Shown: positions 30,374-38,636 of the stretch, one piece after another | How the letters are laid out: every line of letters begins with the position of its first letter | Position numbering within the stretch: position 1 is the stretch's first letter | From: BS750m-G62 sp964577175 | GTDB lineage: Bacteria; Planctomycetota; Phycisphaerae; FEN-1346 | Reading direction: 5' to 3' | Assembly: GCA_964577175.1 (NCBI GenBank) | Contig: CAZNYC010000021.1 | Location: 1 to 40,135 of the forward strand | Length of the DNA: 40,135 bases | Notes under the pieces: model-generated | The model's database searches: none | What the model saw: only the letters and a program-made list of their open reading frames with translations | What the model was told of the DNA's origin: nothing | Translations under genes and position numbers: made by a program

Positions 30374-30497
30374 GCGCCTTTTGGAGCCTATCCGAATAAC
30401 CCCTCGTCGGCCCGAGGCCGCAGCCGGCCGAAGCCAGCGGGCTATCCGGATAGACGCTCAGGGCCTCCCGCTACCGGGTTTCAAGGAGAGACCGGCC

Positions 30498-32438
30498 ATG
30501 AGTTTTGCCGACGCCGTCGATCGCAAGGCCAGGCAGTTGTGCCGCCACGTCGTCCGCATGACGGCGGCGGCGGAGTCCGGGCACCCGAGTTCCGCCACCG
30601 GTCTGGCCCACCTTACGGTCGTGCTGATGTACCACAAGATGCGGTACGACCTCGCGAACCCCTGGAACCCGTTCAGCGACCGGCTCGTCCTCTCGGAGGG
30701 GCACGCCGTCCCCATCATCTACGCCGCCTACGCGGACCTCGGCGGGGTGGTCGGCACCGACCCGACGGACGCGCGCAAACTCACCGTGGACGACCTCGAC
30801 GGCCTGCGCGAGATCGACAGCCTGCTCGACGGCCATCCGAACCCCGCCGTCGGGTTCCCGTTTTTCGACGCCGCTACCGGTTCGCTGGGGCAGGGCATCA
30901 GCGTGGCCAGCGGCCTGGGCCTGGCGGCCCGCCTGGACGACATCGACCGGACTATTTACGTCCTTTGCGGCGACGGCGAGAGCCGCGAGGGGCAGAACTG
31001 GGAAGCCCTCGACTTCATCGCCGACCAGAACCTCACGAACGTCCGCCCCATCTTCAACTGCAACGGGATGGGCCAGAGCGATTACGTGAGCGACCAGCAG
31101 AGCCCGGAGGCGCTCGCACGCAAGATCGAGGCGTACGGTCTGCACCCCGTGACGATCGACGGCCACGACGCGGAGGCGATCTCGAAGGCCCTGACGCTCG
31201 ACCCGCCGGACGGCAAACCCGTCGTCGTCGTCGCCCGGACCACCAAGGGCTGGGGCGTGCCGGAACTCCAGGCCGTAGGGTACCACGGCAAGCCGCTCAC
31301 CGGCGAGGAGGCCGAGCAGGCGCTCGAGGGCCTTACGCGGCCCGAGTCGCCTCCCGATATGGAACTCTGCCCCGCCATGCCGAAGGGCGAGATTCCCGAC
31401 CCCGACCGCGCCGCCATCTCCCTGCCGGACCCGGACTTTGCGGCCCTGGCGTCGGACCAGAAGAAACTGGCCGACAGCGCCGCCAAGGGGAAACTCGCCA
31501 CCCGTCACGCCTACGGCCTGACGCTGCGGGCGCTGGGGGAGGCCAGCGACCGCATCGTCGCCCTGGACGGCGATGTCTCGAACTCCACGTTCTCGCGGTT
31601 CTTCGCCGAGAGGTACCCCGACCGCTACTTCGAGGCCCGCATCGCCGAACAGAACATGTGCTCGGCGGCGGCGGGGCTGGCGGCCGCGGGCAAAATCCCC
31701 TTTGCCAACTCATTCGCCAAGTTCTTCGTCCGCGCCTACGACCAGATCGAAATGGCCGCCTACACCTGCGCCAACCTCAAGATCGTCGGCAGCCACTCCG
31801 GGCTTAGCCTGGGCGCCGACGGGCCGAGCCAGATGGGTGTGGTCGACGCGGCGTTCTTCGGCTCGCTCGCCAGCGTCACGACGCCCAAGGGGCAGCCGGC
31901 CGCCGTCGTCCTGAACCCGTGCGACGCCGTCTCCGAGTACAAACTGGCCGTCGCCATGGCGAATCACGACGGCCTTGCCTACATGCGGACAATGCGCCCC
32001 GCCACGCCCATCATCTACGACCCCGGCGAGCCGTTCGACCTCTTGGGCCAGAAGGTCCTCGGCGACGGCGGCGACCTGGCCATCGTCACGTGGGGCTACA
32101 TGGTCCACGAGGCACGGAAGGCTGCCGAAACCCTCGCCGCCGGCGGCATCGCCTGCCGCGTCGTCGACGCCTACAGCCTGCCGCTCGGTGAGGACTTCGT
32201 CCAGGCCTCCGGCATGGCAGACGGCCTGCCGGTGCTGGTGGTGGAGGACAATTACGCCGGGGGATTGAGTTCGGCGGTGGCGGTGGCGGCGGGTCGCGAC
32301 GGCCGCGTCCGGCTCGATGCGATGAGCCCCGCGCGGATGCCGAAGTCCGGCAAGTCGGCCGACGACGTGCTCGGCTACGTCGGCCTCGACGTACCGTCCA
32401 TCTGCCGCCGGGCCAAGGGGCTCCTGGAGCAGGCCTGA
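30498..32438 (+). CDS. tkt: Transketolase
   Basis: A TPP enzyme of the pentose phosphate pathway that moves two-carbon units between sugar phosphates. The 646-residue chain holds all three domains. Motifs: ESGHPSSATGLAHL (26-39), SEGHAVP with His69, and the TPP/Mg site GDGESREGQNWEALDFIADQNLTN starting at 158. The pyrimidine-domain Glu384 lies in RIAEQNMCSAAAGLA, followed by SHSGLSLGADGPSQMGVVD. It belongs to the type closest to animal/archaeal-like transketolases, which have a short linker, rather than E. coli TktA. AAGGAGAG sits seven bases before the ATG. The upstream leader may be regulatory. DXP synthase is excluded by the missing N-terminal signature. Confidence 0.93.
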   Translation: MSFADAVDRKARQLCRHVVRMTAAAESGHPSSATGLAHLTVVLMYHKMRYDLANPWNPFSDRLVLSEGHAVPIIYAAYADLGGVVGTDPTDARKLTVDDLDGLREIDSLLDGHPNPAVGFPFFDAATGSLGQGISVASGLGLAARLDDIDRTIYVLCGDGESREGQNWEALDFIADQNLTNVRPIFNCNGMGQSDYVSDQQSPEALARKIEAYGLHPVTIDGHDAEAISKALTLDPPDGKPVVVVARTTKGWGVPELQAVGYHGKPLTGEEAEQALEGLTRPESPPDMELCPAMPKGEIPDPDRAAISLPDPDFAALASDQKKLADSAAKGKLATRHAYGLTLRALGEASDRIVALDGDVSNSTFSRFFAERYPDRYFEARIAEQNMCSAAAGLAAAGKIPFANSFAKFFVRAYDQIEMAAYTCANLKIVGSHSGLSLGADGPSQMGVVDAAFFGSLASVTTPKGQPAAVVLNPCDAVSEYKLAVAMANHDGLAYMRTMRPATPIIYDPGEPFDLLGQKVLGDGGDLAIVTWGYMVHEARKAAETLAAGGIACRVVDAYSLPLGEDFVQASGMADGLPVLVVEDNYAGGLSSAVAVAAGRDGRVRLDAMSPARMPKSGKSADDVLGYVGLDVPSICRRAKGLLEQA

Positions 32439-32533
32439 GCGGCCGGGCCTGGCTCTCGCGGTCCCGGCGTGGCGGCCCGACGTTCGGCGCCGCCGGAAAT
32501 CCGACGCGCCCCAGCCGCGGGAGAAGCAGGCCT

Positions 32534-34015
32534 ATGGCCGTCCACGACCGCATCGTTGCCGAAGGCATCACGTTCGACGACGTCCTCCTCGTCCCCGCCT
32601 ACAGCGACGTCGTGCCGCGCGACGCCGATACCTCGACCCGCCTGACGCGCGAGATCACGATCCCGATCCCGATCGTCTCGGCCGCCATGGACACGGTGAC
32701 CGAGGCGTCGCTCGCCATCGCCCTGGCGCAGGAAGGCGGCATCGGCTTCATCCACAAGAACCTCTCCGTCGCCGCCCAGTGCCGCGAGGTCGAGAAGGTC
32801 AAACGCAGCGCCAACGGCGTTATCCCCGATCCCGTCACCTTGGGCCCGAAGGAACGCTGCGCCACGGCCCAGCGGGTGATGGACGAGAACAACATCTCGG
32901 GCATCCCCATCGTGGAGAACGGCCGGCTCGTCGGCATCCTGACGCGGCGCGACATGAAGTTCCTGGAGGATCCCGAGCGCCCCATCGCCGAGGTGATGAC
33001 CTGCGGGAACCTCGTGACCGCCACCCCCGCGACCACCCTGGAGGAGGCCGAGCGGATCCTGCTCGCCAACAAGGTCGAGAAACTGCCGCTCGTCAACGAC
33101 GGCGGGGCGCTGGCCGGGCTCATTACGATCAAGGATATCGAGAAGATCCATAAGTTCCCCGACGCCTGCCGCGACGCCCGCGGCCGGCTGCGCGTGGGCG
33201 CCGCCGTCGGCGTCCACGATTACGAGCGGGCCGAGCGGCTTGTGGCCGAGGACGTGGATGTCCTCGTGGTCGATACCGCGCACGGCCACACGGCCAACGT
33301 CATCGAGACCGTCCGCGAGTTGCGCCAGACCTCCGACATTCAACTCGTGGCCGGGAACGTCGCCACCGCCGAGGCCGTGGCCGACCTCGTCCAGGCCGGC
33401 GCCGACGCCGTCAAGGTCGGCATCGGCCCCGGGTCCATCTGCACGACGCGGATCGTGAGCGGCGTGGGCGTGCCGCAGATCTCCGCCGTTGCCGCCTGCG
33501 CCAAGGAGGCCGACGCCCACGGCGTGCCGATCATCGCCGACGGCGGCGTCCGGCACAGCGGCGACATCACGAAGGCCCTGGCCGCCGGGGCGTCGAGCGT
33601 CATGCTCGGCAGCCTGCTGGCCGGTCTCGAAGAAGCCCCCGGCGAGGTCATCATCTACAAGGGTCGTACCTTCAAGCAGTACCGCGGCATGGGGTCGCTC
33701 GGGGCCATGGTCCAGGGGTCGGCCGACCGCTACAGCCAGGACCTGCAGCATCGCCGCGGCGAGAAACTCGTGCCCGAGGGCGTCGAGGGACGCGTGCCGT
33801 ACCGAGGCACGCTCGCCGACTTCATTTACCAGTTGGTGGGCGGCGTGCGGGCCGGCATGGGGTACTGCGGATGCCGGACCATCGAGGACCTGCGGACCCG
33901 GCCGCAGTTCATGCACATCAGCCGGGCGGGAGCCGTCGAGGGCCATCCGCACGACATCGCCATCACCCGCGAATCGCCGAATTACAGCCTGTCCATGTAT
34001 CCCGAGGAGGCGTGA
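32534..34015 (+). CDS. guaB: Inosine-5'-monophosphate dehydrogenase
   Basis: GuaB oxidises IMP to XMP, the rate-limiting step of GMP synthesis. At 493 residues it is a normal full-length enzyme: barrel start GITFDDVLLVPAYS, then two CBS domains (about residues 95-215, with VMDENNISGIPIVENGRLVGILTRRD). The barrel then resumes with VDTAHGH and the catalytic Cys303 in GPGSICTTR; MGSLGAM and the flap with GRVPYRGTLADF complete the active site. The start is the ATG at 32534, with GGGAGAAG upstream. It follows transketolase by 95 bases in the same direction; ribose-5-phosphate supply links the two pathways loosely. Confidence 0.96.
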   Translation: MAVHDRIVAEGITFDDVLLVPAYSDVVPRDADTSTRLTREITIPIPIVSAAMDTVTEASLAIALAQEGGIGFIHKNLSVAAQCREVEKVKRSANGVIPDPVTLGPKERCATAQRVMDENNISGIPIVENGRLVGILTRRDMKFLEDPERPIAEVMTCGNLVTATPATTLEEAERILLANKVEKLPLVNDGGALAGLITIKDIEKIHKFPDACRDARGRLRVGAAVGVHDYERAERLVAEDVDVLVVDTAHGHTANVIETVRELRQTSDIQLVAGNVATAEAVADLVQAGADAVKVGIGPGSICTTRIVSGVGVPQISAVAACAKEADAHGVPIIADGGVRHSGDITKALAAGASSVMLGSLLAGLEEAPGEVIIYKGRTFKQYRGMGSLGAMVQGSADRYSQDLQHRRGEKLVPEGVEGRVPYRGTLADFIYQLVGGVRAGMGYCGCRTIEDLRTRPQFMHISRAGAVEGHPHDIAITRESPNYSLSMYPEEA

Positions 34016-34060
34016 GCCGATGGCCCCCGAGTCCGCACTGCGACGCCGCGCCGTGCGCAG

Positions 34061-34133
34061 CGGGTGCCACGGATTGCTTGCCAATCCGTGCGTGAAGATC
34101 ATGCAGCACGGTTTGACGAGCAAACCGTGGTCC
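34061..34133. repeat. R6 double hairpin, copy 2
   Basis: Hairpin 1 is CACGGATTG, loop CTTGC, CAATCCGTG (34068-34090). Hairpin 2 is CACGGTTTG, loop ACGAG, CAAACCGTG (34107-34129). Both 9-bp stems are perfect even though they differ from each other. The loops can pair at four positions, one of them G-U. Confidence 0.85.
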
Positions 34134-34157
34134 CTCCGTGATCGGCCCAGGGGGCGT

Positions 34158-34580
34158 GTGGCCCACCGCGCAAGAGCGACCTACCGGGTTGTGGTGTCAG
34201 GCGTTGCGGCGGGTGTCGTGCTGGTCCTGGCAGTATGGGCGATGGGCGCCGAGGCGGCGCCGGCGACGGGGTCCGAGAAGAAGGCGGCGTCGGCGGGGTC
34301 GGAGGTCAGGGTGGCCGAAGAGCGTCTCGGCCCCGTGCACGTCCGCCCGTTCAAGCCGATGCGCACGCAGCCGATCCGTCTGCGCGAGCGGCACACGCCT
34401 GTTTACTTCCGCAGCCCCTTCGCCGAACCGGCCGCCTCCGACCGCGACGTCGACCGCTGCGTGCCGCTGGCGTGCGGCGCGGCCGTGGCGGACTGGATGA
34501 TGTTCACCTTCCGGGCGCTGGGCTTCCCCGTGGAGATGGCCGTCGCCCCGCCGTGGCAGACGCAGCCGCTGGGGCGGTAG
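34158..34580 (+). CDS. Small exported hypothetical protein
   Basis: I do not recognise this 140-residue protein. It starts with a basic segment (MAHRARATYR), a hydrophobic core (VVVSGVAAGVVLVLAVWAMG) and a likely cleavage site after AEA, so it is probably exported. The mature part has a charged stretch (SEKKAASAGSEVRVAEERL), Pro and Arg-rich HVRPFKPMRTQPIRLRERH, and a C-terminal hydrophobic helix (LACGAAVADWMMFTFRAL) with two Cys. The GTG at 34158 is chosen because an upstream in-frame ATG (34021) would translate the R6 repeat as protein; AGGGGG precedes this GTG by three bases. It may share a transcript with guaB. Expression is uncertain. Confidence 0.5.
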   Translation: MAHRARATYRVVVSGVAAGVVLVLAVWAMGAEAAPATGSEKKAASAGSEVRVAEERLGPVHVRPFKPMRTQPIRLRERHTPVYFRSPFAEPAASDRDVDRCVPLACGAAVADWMMFTFRALGFPVEMAVAPPWQTQPLGR

Positions 34581-34627
34581 GGCGGTTCACATCGTTCCCT
34601 CCCGTGTGGAATGGCGCGAGCGCGTAT

Positions 34628-34671
34628 GTCATTCTGAGGAGCGGCGGAGCCGCGACGAGGAATCCCGCCGT
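34628..34671. repeat. R4 palindromic repeat, copy 3 (half)
   Basis: GTCATTCTGAGGAGC, inner hairpin GCGGCGGAGCCGC, then CGACGAGGAATCCCGCC. The right half seen in copies 1 and 2 is missing. Confidence 0.7.
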
Positions 34672-34690
34672 GGGCGTTGCCTGCCATGCC

Positions 34691-34714
34691 CCCGGCCGGG
34701 CAAGACCGGCCGGG
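34691..34714. repeat. Perfect 9-bp palindrome
   Basis: CCCGGCCGG, loop GCAAGA, CCGGCCGGG. Similar CCCGGCCGGG palindromes flank the R6 copy at 30041. It lies between the ends of two convergent genes and may serve as a transcription end for either. Confidence 0.6.
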
Positions 34715-34776
34715 CCACACACGGTGCGGCGATCACCATGGCCACGGCGCGCATGGTCATGCCACCCGTCCCGCCC

Positions 34777-35916
34777 CTACGGCTGAAGGATGGCGTCGGA
34801 GTAGGTGGGTTTCGAGACGAGGTCCCGCATGCCGGTGAAGTACTGCTCGGCGTTGACGAGGTGCATGGTCCGCTTCTTGGCGTCGCCGTAATGCTCGTTG
34901 GCGTCGGAGAGTTCCGACAGGCCGCGCGCGAGTTGCTGGAACGACACTTGGGCCCGCTGTTTTTCGTTGGTCTGCTCGATGAATCGCATGTACGCTTCCA
35001 TCGTATCGGCGACCTTCTTCTGGAAGGCGGCCCGTCCGGCGTCCTGCTTGCCGACCTCGATGGCCGACAGGCCCGCCTCGCCGACGCGGAGGATGGACTG
35101 GCGGTACTGGCCGTAATGCTGCTTGATGTAGGCCATCGCCTGGTCCAGTTCCTGCTTGCTCTGCGGTTTCCAGTAAACGGACCCGCGGATCTTGGGTTTG
35201 TAGACGAGGTACTGCAGGGCCGCCGCCCGCCGCTGGAGTTGGGCGGCGAGTTGGGCGTCGCTCGGCTGGTCGCTCTTCTTCAGGGCGTTCATCGTGCTCT
35301 TGGGGACGGTGTAGAGGTCGTAGGCCTCCTGGAACTTGCCTTCGGTTTCCAGGTCCCGCCCCTTGGCGAGGTGGGATCGGCAGGTTTCGCGGGCCTGCTG
35401 CAACTGGCCGCTCAGGTGCGAGGTGGCGGCGACGAGGACCAGGACGCCCACCAGGAGGACGAAGACGACGATGCCGATGACGACGCCGGCCTTGCCGCCG
35501 GACGTCAGGCGGGCGTACCACCCGCCGCGCGCCCCGCCGTAGACGATGCCGCCGCTCGGCCGGCCGATGGCCGGGCCCCTCCGTCGGGGGCTCGACTTCC
35601 GTCTGCCTCCGGCGACGGGGGTGGCGGTGGCGACCGCCTTGGCGGGCTGGGCGGGCCGGGCGGCGCCGTCCTCGGCCAGGACGGTCTGGCAGTGCGGGCA
35701 CGCCTGGCTGTCGACCGGCACGTCCTTGCCGCAGCGCGGACACCGGCGGGAGGTCCGGGCGGCCGTCGTGGGGGCGGCGGGGATCTCGACGCCGCGCCCC
35801 TTGCCGCTCGGCACCTTGAGGCGGCGCCGGCAGTTCGGGCACATGACGACGGCGCCCGCCTTATCGGATTCCACCACCATGCTGCGCCCACAGGGGCATC
35901 GGAACAGGATGGACAT
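34777..35916 (-). CDS. Membrane protein with two N-terminal zinc ribbons
   Basis: A 379-residue protein. Residues 1-35 form a zinc ribbon (Cys7, Cys9, Cys26, Cys29 in FRCPCGRSM and MCPNCRRRL), and 55-80 a second (Cys59, Cys62, Cys73, Cys76). A basic Pro/Gly/Arg linker follows, one transmembrane helix at about 144-164, and a helical region of about 200 residues outside the cytoplasm, with many Gln, Lys and Ala. N-terminal zinc ribbons joined to a membrane helix are common among planctomycete proteins of unknown role. The start is the ATG at 35916. It lies 32 bases after the histidine kinase gene and is probably in the same operon. A link to signalling is only an inference from position. Confidence 0.8.
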   Translation of the reverse strand: MSILFRCPCGRSMVVESDKAGAVVMCPNCRRRLKVPSGKGRGVEIPAAPTTAARTSRRCPRCGKDVPVDSQACPHCQTVLAEDGAARPAQPAKAVATATPVAGGRRKSSPRRRGPAIGRPSGGIVYGGARGGWYARLTSGGKAGVVIGIVVFVLLVGVLVLVAATSHLSGQLQQARETCRSHLAKGRDLETEGKFQEAYDLYTVPKSTMNALKKSDQPSDAQLAAQLQRRAAALQYLVYKPKIRGSVYWKPQSKQELDQAMAYIKQHYGQYRQSILRVGEAGLSAIEVGKQDAGRAAFQKKVADTMEAYMRFIEQTNEKQRAQVSFQQLARGLSELSDANEHYGDAKKRTMHLVNAEQYFTGMRDLVSKPTYSDAILQP

Positions 35917-35948
35917 CGCGTTCTCCCTCGCCGGGCGTCAGACGGAAC

Positions 35949-37586
35949 CTACTCCATGTCGTCGGTTCGGGCGGCCGGGGCGGTGGGTTCGGCGGAGGCC
36001 GCCGCGCCGGCCTCATCGGCGTCGCCGGGGGTGCGGCCTTCGGCGTCGCTGGAATCGGCGGGCAGGACCACCGTGAAGGTCGAACCGGTGCCGACTTCGC
36101 TCTCGACCGACACGGTGCCTCCCAACAGGTTCGTCAATTCTTTTACGATTGAGAGGCCGAGACCCGTACCACGATACCGCCGGGTGTAACTGGAATCCAG
36201 TTGGGTGAAGCGGTCGAAGATGCGGAGTTGCTGGTCGCGCGCGATGCCGGGCCCGGTGTCGCGGACGGCGAAGGCGACCCGGCCGTCCTGCACGGGGCGG
36301 ACCGTGAGGCGGATTTCGCCCTCCTCGGTGAACTTGACCGCGTTCGAGAGCAGGTTGTAGAGGATCTGCTGGACCTTGGTCGCGTCGGTCACCAGGACGG
36401 GCGTGGCGGGGGCCACCTCGTGAACGAGGCGGACGTCGCTGTCCCGCATCATCGGCCGGACCATGTTGCAGGCGATGTCGGCCAGGTCCTGGGGGGCGAT
36501 CTGCTCGCACCGGACCCGGACGCGGCCGGCCTCGATCTTCGCCAGGTCCAGCAGGTCGTTGATCATCTCCAGCAGCATCTGGCCGCTCGACTGGATGTTC
36601 CGGGCGTAGCGCGAGAGTTTCGGGTCGGCCTTGACGGCGTCGGACTTGGCGAGGATGTCCGCGAAGCCCAGGATGGAGTTGAGCGGCGTGCGGAGTTCGT
36701 GGCTCATGGTGGCCACGAACTTGCTCTTCACCTGGTTCGCCTCGAACAGGGCGACGTTGGCCTTGGCGAGGTCGTCGAGTTTGGCGTCGCGGCTTTCGGT
36801 GGCGGCGCGGAGGTCGGCCTGGACCTTGGCCAGCCCGTCGAGCATATGGTTCAGGGCGTCGCTCAGGTCCTCGAGTTCGTCGCCGGTGTCGATCTCGCTG
36901 CGGACCTGCAGGTCGCCCTCGCTGACGCGCTCGGTCACGTCTTTCAGGTGCTGGACGGGCTTGGCCACCATGTACCGCAGCAGGATGTAGAAGGCGGCGA
37001 CGGCGACCGCGACGATGCCGAGGGCGGCGGCGGCCAGGATGAGGCGGTTCATCAGCAGCGCGTGTTGCCGGCCCTTGACGTCCAGGCGCAGCGACACCGC
37101 CCCGATCAGTTCACCCACCGGGTACTCGTTGTGGCAGTCGGCGCAGGCGGGTCGGCAGCGGAGGGCCTGGACGTACCGCAGCGTATTGTCCTCGACCTGC
37201 TCGTACGACGTCTCCTCCGGATGCCGCAGGAAGACGCCGACGGCGTCCTGTTCGAGCCCCTTCAAGCCCTTGGGCGGCTGTTGGGATTCGCCCGACGGCG
37301 CGGGCTGGAGGCGGATGAGGTCGGCCTGGGGCCCGCCCTCGGCCACCCGGATGGCGCGCAGTTGCTTCTCGCTCTCGGGGTTGGCCGCAAAGCGGACGGC
37401 GTGCAGGTGCTGGAGGTAGGCCCAGGCGGCCTGCTCGGCCCGGTCCGCGTCGCCGGTGCGGGAGAGCGCCCCCATCTGCCACCACGGCCACCAGAGGCAT
37501 CCCACGACGGCGAGCAGCAGGACCAGGCCGAAGAGGAGGCGGCTCTTGCGCTCCAGCGTCGTCTTGGCGCTGCGTCGTTTGGCCAT
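35949..37586 (-). CDS. Sensor histidine kinase with a periplasmic c-type haem motif
   Basis: A 545-residue membrane kinase. Transmembrane helix 1 is at about 17-38 and helix 2 at about 180-203. The periplasmic domain between them resembles the DUF3365/Tll0287 haem-sensor type and contains CADCH (Cys148, Cys151, His152), a covalent haem-binding CxxCH. HAMP covers about 204-257 (MVAKPVQHLKDVTERVSEGDLQVR). The phosphorylated His296 is in SHELRTPLN; the ATPase domain has the N box (QQILYNLLSNAVKF), DTGPGI and GTGLGLSIV. The tail is Ala/Asp/Glu-rich. The ATG at 37586 lies four bases after the dapA stop. No response regulator is visible in the window. The haem suggests sensing of redox state, O2 or NO; this is an inference. 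Confidence 0.9.
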   Translation of the reverse strand: MAKRRSAKTTLERKSRLLFGLVLLLAVVGCLWWPWWQMGALSRTGDADRAEQAAWAYLQHLHAVRFAANPESEKQLRAIRVAEGGPQADLIRLQPAPSGESQQPPKGLKGLEQDAVGVFLRHPEETSYEQVEDNTLRYVQALRCRPACADCHNEYPVGELIGAVSLRLDVKGRQHALLMNRLILAAAALGIVAVAVAAFYILLRYMVAKPVQHLKDVTERVSEGDLQVRSEIDTGDELEDLSDALNHMLDGLAKVQADLRAATESRDAKLDDLAKANVALFEANQVKSKFVATMSHELRTPLNSILGFADILAKSDAVKADPKLSRYARNIQSSGQMLLEMINDLLDLAKIEAGRVRVRCEQIAPQDLADIACNMVRPMMRDSDVRLVHEVAPATPVLVTDATKVQQILYNLLSNAVKFTEEGEIRLTVRPVQDGRVAFAVRDTGPGIARDQQLRIFDRFTQLDSSYTRRYRGTGLGLSIVKELTNLLGGTVSVESEVGTGSTFTVVLPADSSDAEGRTPGDADEAGAAASAEPTAPAARTDDME

Positions 37587-37590
37587 GCCT

Positions 37591-38484
37591 TCAGGTTCCG
37601 GCTTGTCCGGTCCCGTCCGGAAGCCCGTAGGCGCGCATCGCCTGCCGGAGCGCGTCCGCCGACGCCGGGGCGAGGTCCGTCAGCGGCAGGCGGCGCTCGT
37701 CCGACTCCAGCAGGCCCGCCCACTGCATCGCCGTCTTGATCGGAATCGGGTTCGTCTCGATGAACATCGCCCGGCACAGCGGGAACAGCCGCCCGTGCAC
37801 CTCCCGCGCCGTCGTCACGTCGCCGGCGAGCATGGCGTCGGTCAGCCGCTTCATGTCCTGCGGCACGAGGTTGGCCACGACGCTGATGACGCCCTTGGCC
37901 CCGATGGCCATCAGCGGCAGGGTGAGGCTGTCGTCGCCCGAGAGGACGGCCAGGTCGCAGCGGGCGAGGATCTCGCTCGCCTGGTCCATCGACCCGGTCG
38001 CCTCCTTGATGCCGACGACCTGGTCCAGGTCTGCCAGGCGGGCCACGGTTTCCGGCGTCATCGAGACGCCGGTCCGCCCGGGGATGTTGTAGAGGACCAT
38101 GGGCAGGTCGCACGCCGCCGCGATGGCCGCGAAGTGCGCATGCAGCCCCTCCTGCGTCGGCTTGTTGTAGTACGGGCAGACCTGCAGCGACCCGTCGGCG
38201 CCGGCGTCGCGGGCGAACTGCGTGAGTTCAATCGCCTCGGCCGTCGCGTTGCCCCCCGTGCCGGCGACGACCGGGACCCGGCCGTCGGCCGCCCGGACGA
38301 CCGTCTCGATGACCTGCTTGTGTTCGTCGACGTCCACGGTGGGGCTCTCGCCGGTCGTCCCGACGGGCACCAGGCCGTCCGTGCCCTGCTCGACGTGCCA
38401 GTCGACGAGCCGCTCGATGGCGGCGGTGTCCACCTTGCCCTCGGTAAACGGTGTGACGAGGGCGACGAGTGTGCCTTGGAACAT
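37591..38484 (-). CDS. dapA: 4-hydroxy-tetrahydrodipicolinate synthase
   Basis: DapA condenses pyruvate with aspartate semialdehyde, the first committed step to diaminopimelate and lysine. The 297-residue length is typical. The Schiff-base Lys160 is in VVGIKEATGSM, Tyr132 and Arg137 in LYNIPGRTG, and Thr43-Thr44 in PVGTTGESPT; Tyr105-Tyr106 complete the pattern. NanA or other related aldolases are less likely because Arg137 is present. The start is the ATG at 38484. It heads an operon with the haem kinase and the zinc-ribbon protein and has its own promoter. Diaminopimelate would be used in peptidoglycan. Confidence 0.93.
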   Translation of the reverse strand: MFQGTLVALVTPFTEGKVDTAAIERLVDWHVEQGTDGLVPVGTTGESPTVDVDEHKQVIETVVRAADGRVPVVAGTGGNATAEAIELTQFARDAGADGSLQVCPYYNKPTQEGLHAHFAAIAAACDLPMVLYNIPGRTGVSMTPETVARLADLDQVVGIKEATGSMDQASEILARCDLAVLSGDDSLTLPLMAIGAKGVISVVANLVPQDMKRLTDAMLAGDVTTAREVHGRLFPLCRAMFIETNPIPIKTAMQWAGLLESDERRLPLTDLAPASADALRQAMRAYGLPDGTGQAGT

Positions 38485-38520
38485 ACGGACCTCCCACGTG
38501 CGTGCGTTCTCAAGTCGCCC

Positions 38521-38548
38521 ATTTTACGGGCCGAGAGGTGCGTGTCCA
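38521..38548 (-). promoter_or_regulatory. Promoter of the dapA-kinase-zinc ribbon operon
   Basis: On the minus strand, TGGACA (38548-38543), a 16-base spacer and TAAAAT (38526-38521). The leader would be about 30 nt, too short for a lysine riboswitch. Confidence 0.55.
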
Positions 38549-38636
38549 GCGCTAAGGGTCGTACGAAAGGGTCAGAGAGACCATGGCGAAGTGCGTCCGG
38601 TGCATTCGCGGCGGAGCAAAAGCAGGGCACGCGCTG

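Noticed and set aside
30297..30497. A TPP riboswitch before transketolase
   Set aside because: The conserved CUGAGA-type core and its partner helix are not found.
34021..34157. An upstream start for the small exported protein at 34021
   Set aside because: It would translate the R6 double hairpin as protein and place the signal peptide 45 residues inside.
38485..38636. A lysine riboswitch before dapA
   Set aside because: The leader from the predicted promoter is only about 30 nt, too short for that element.
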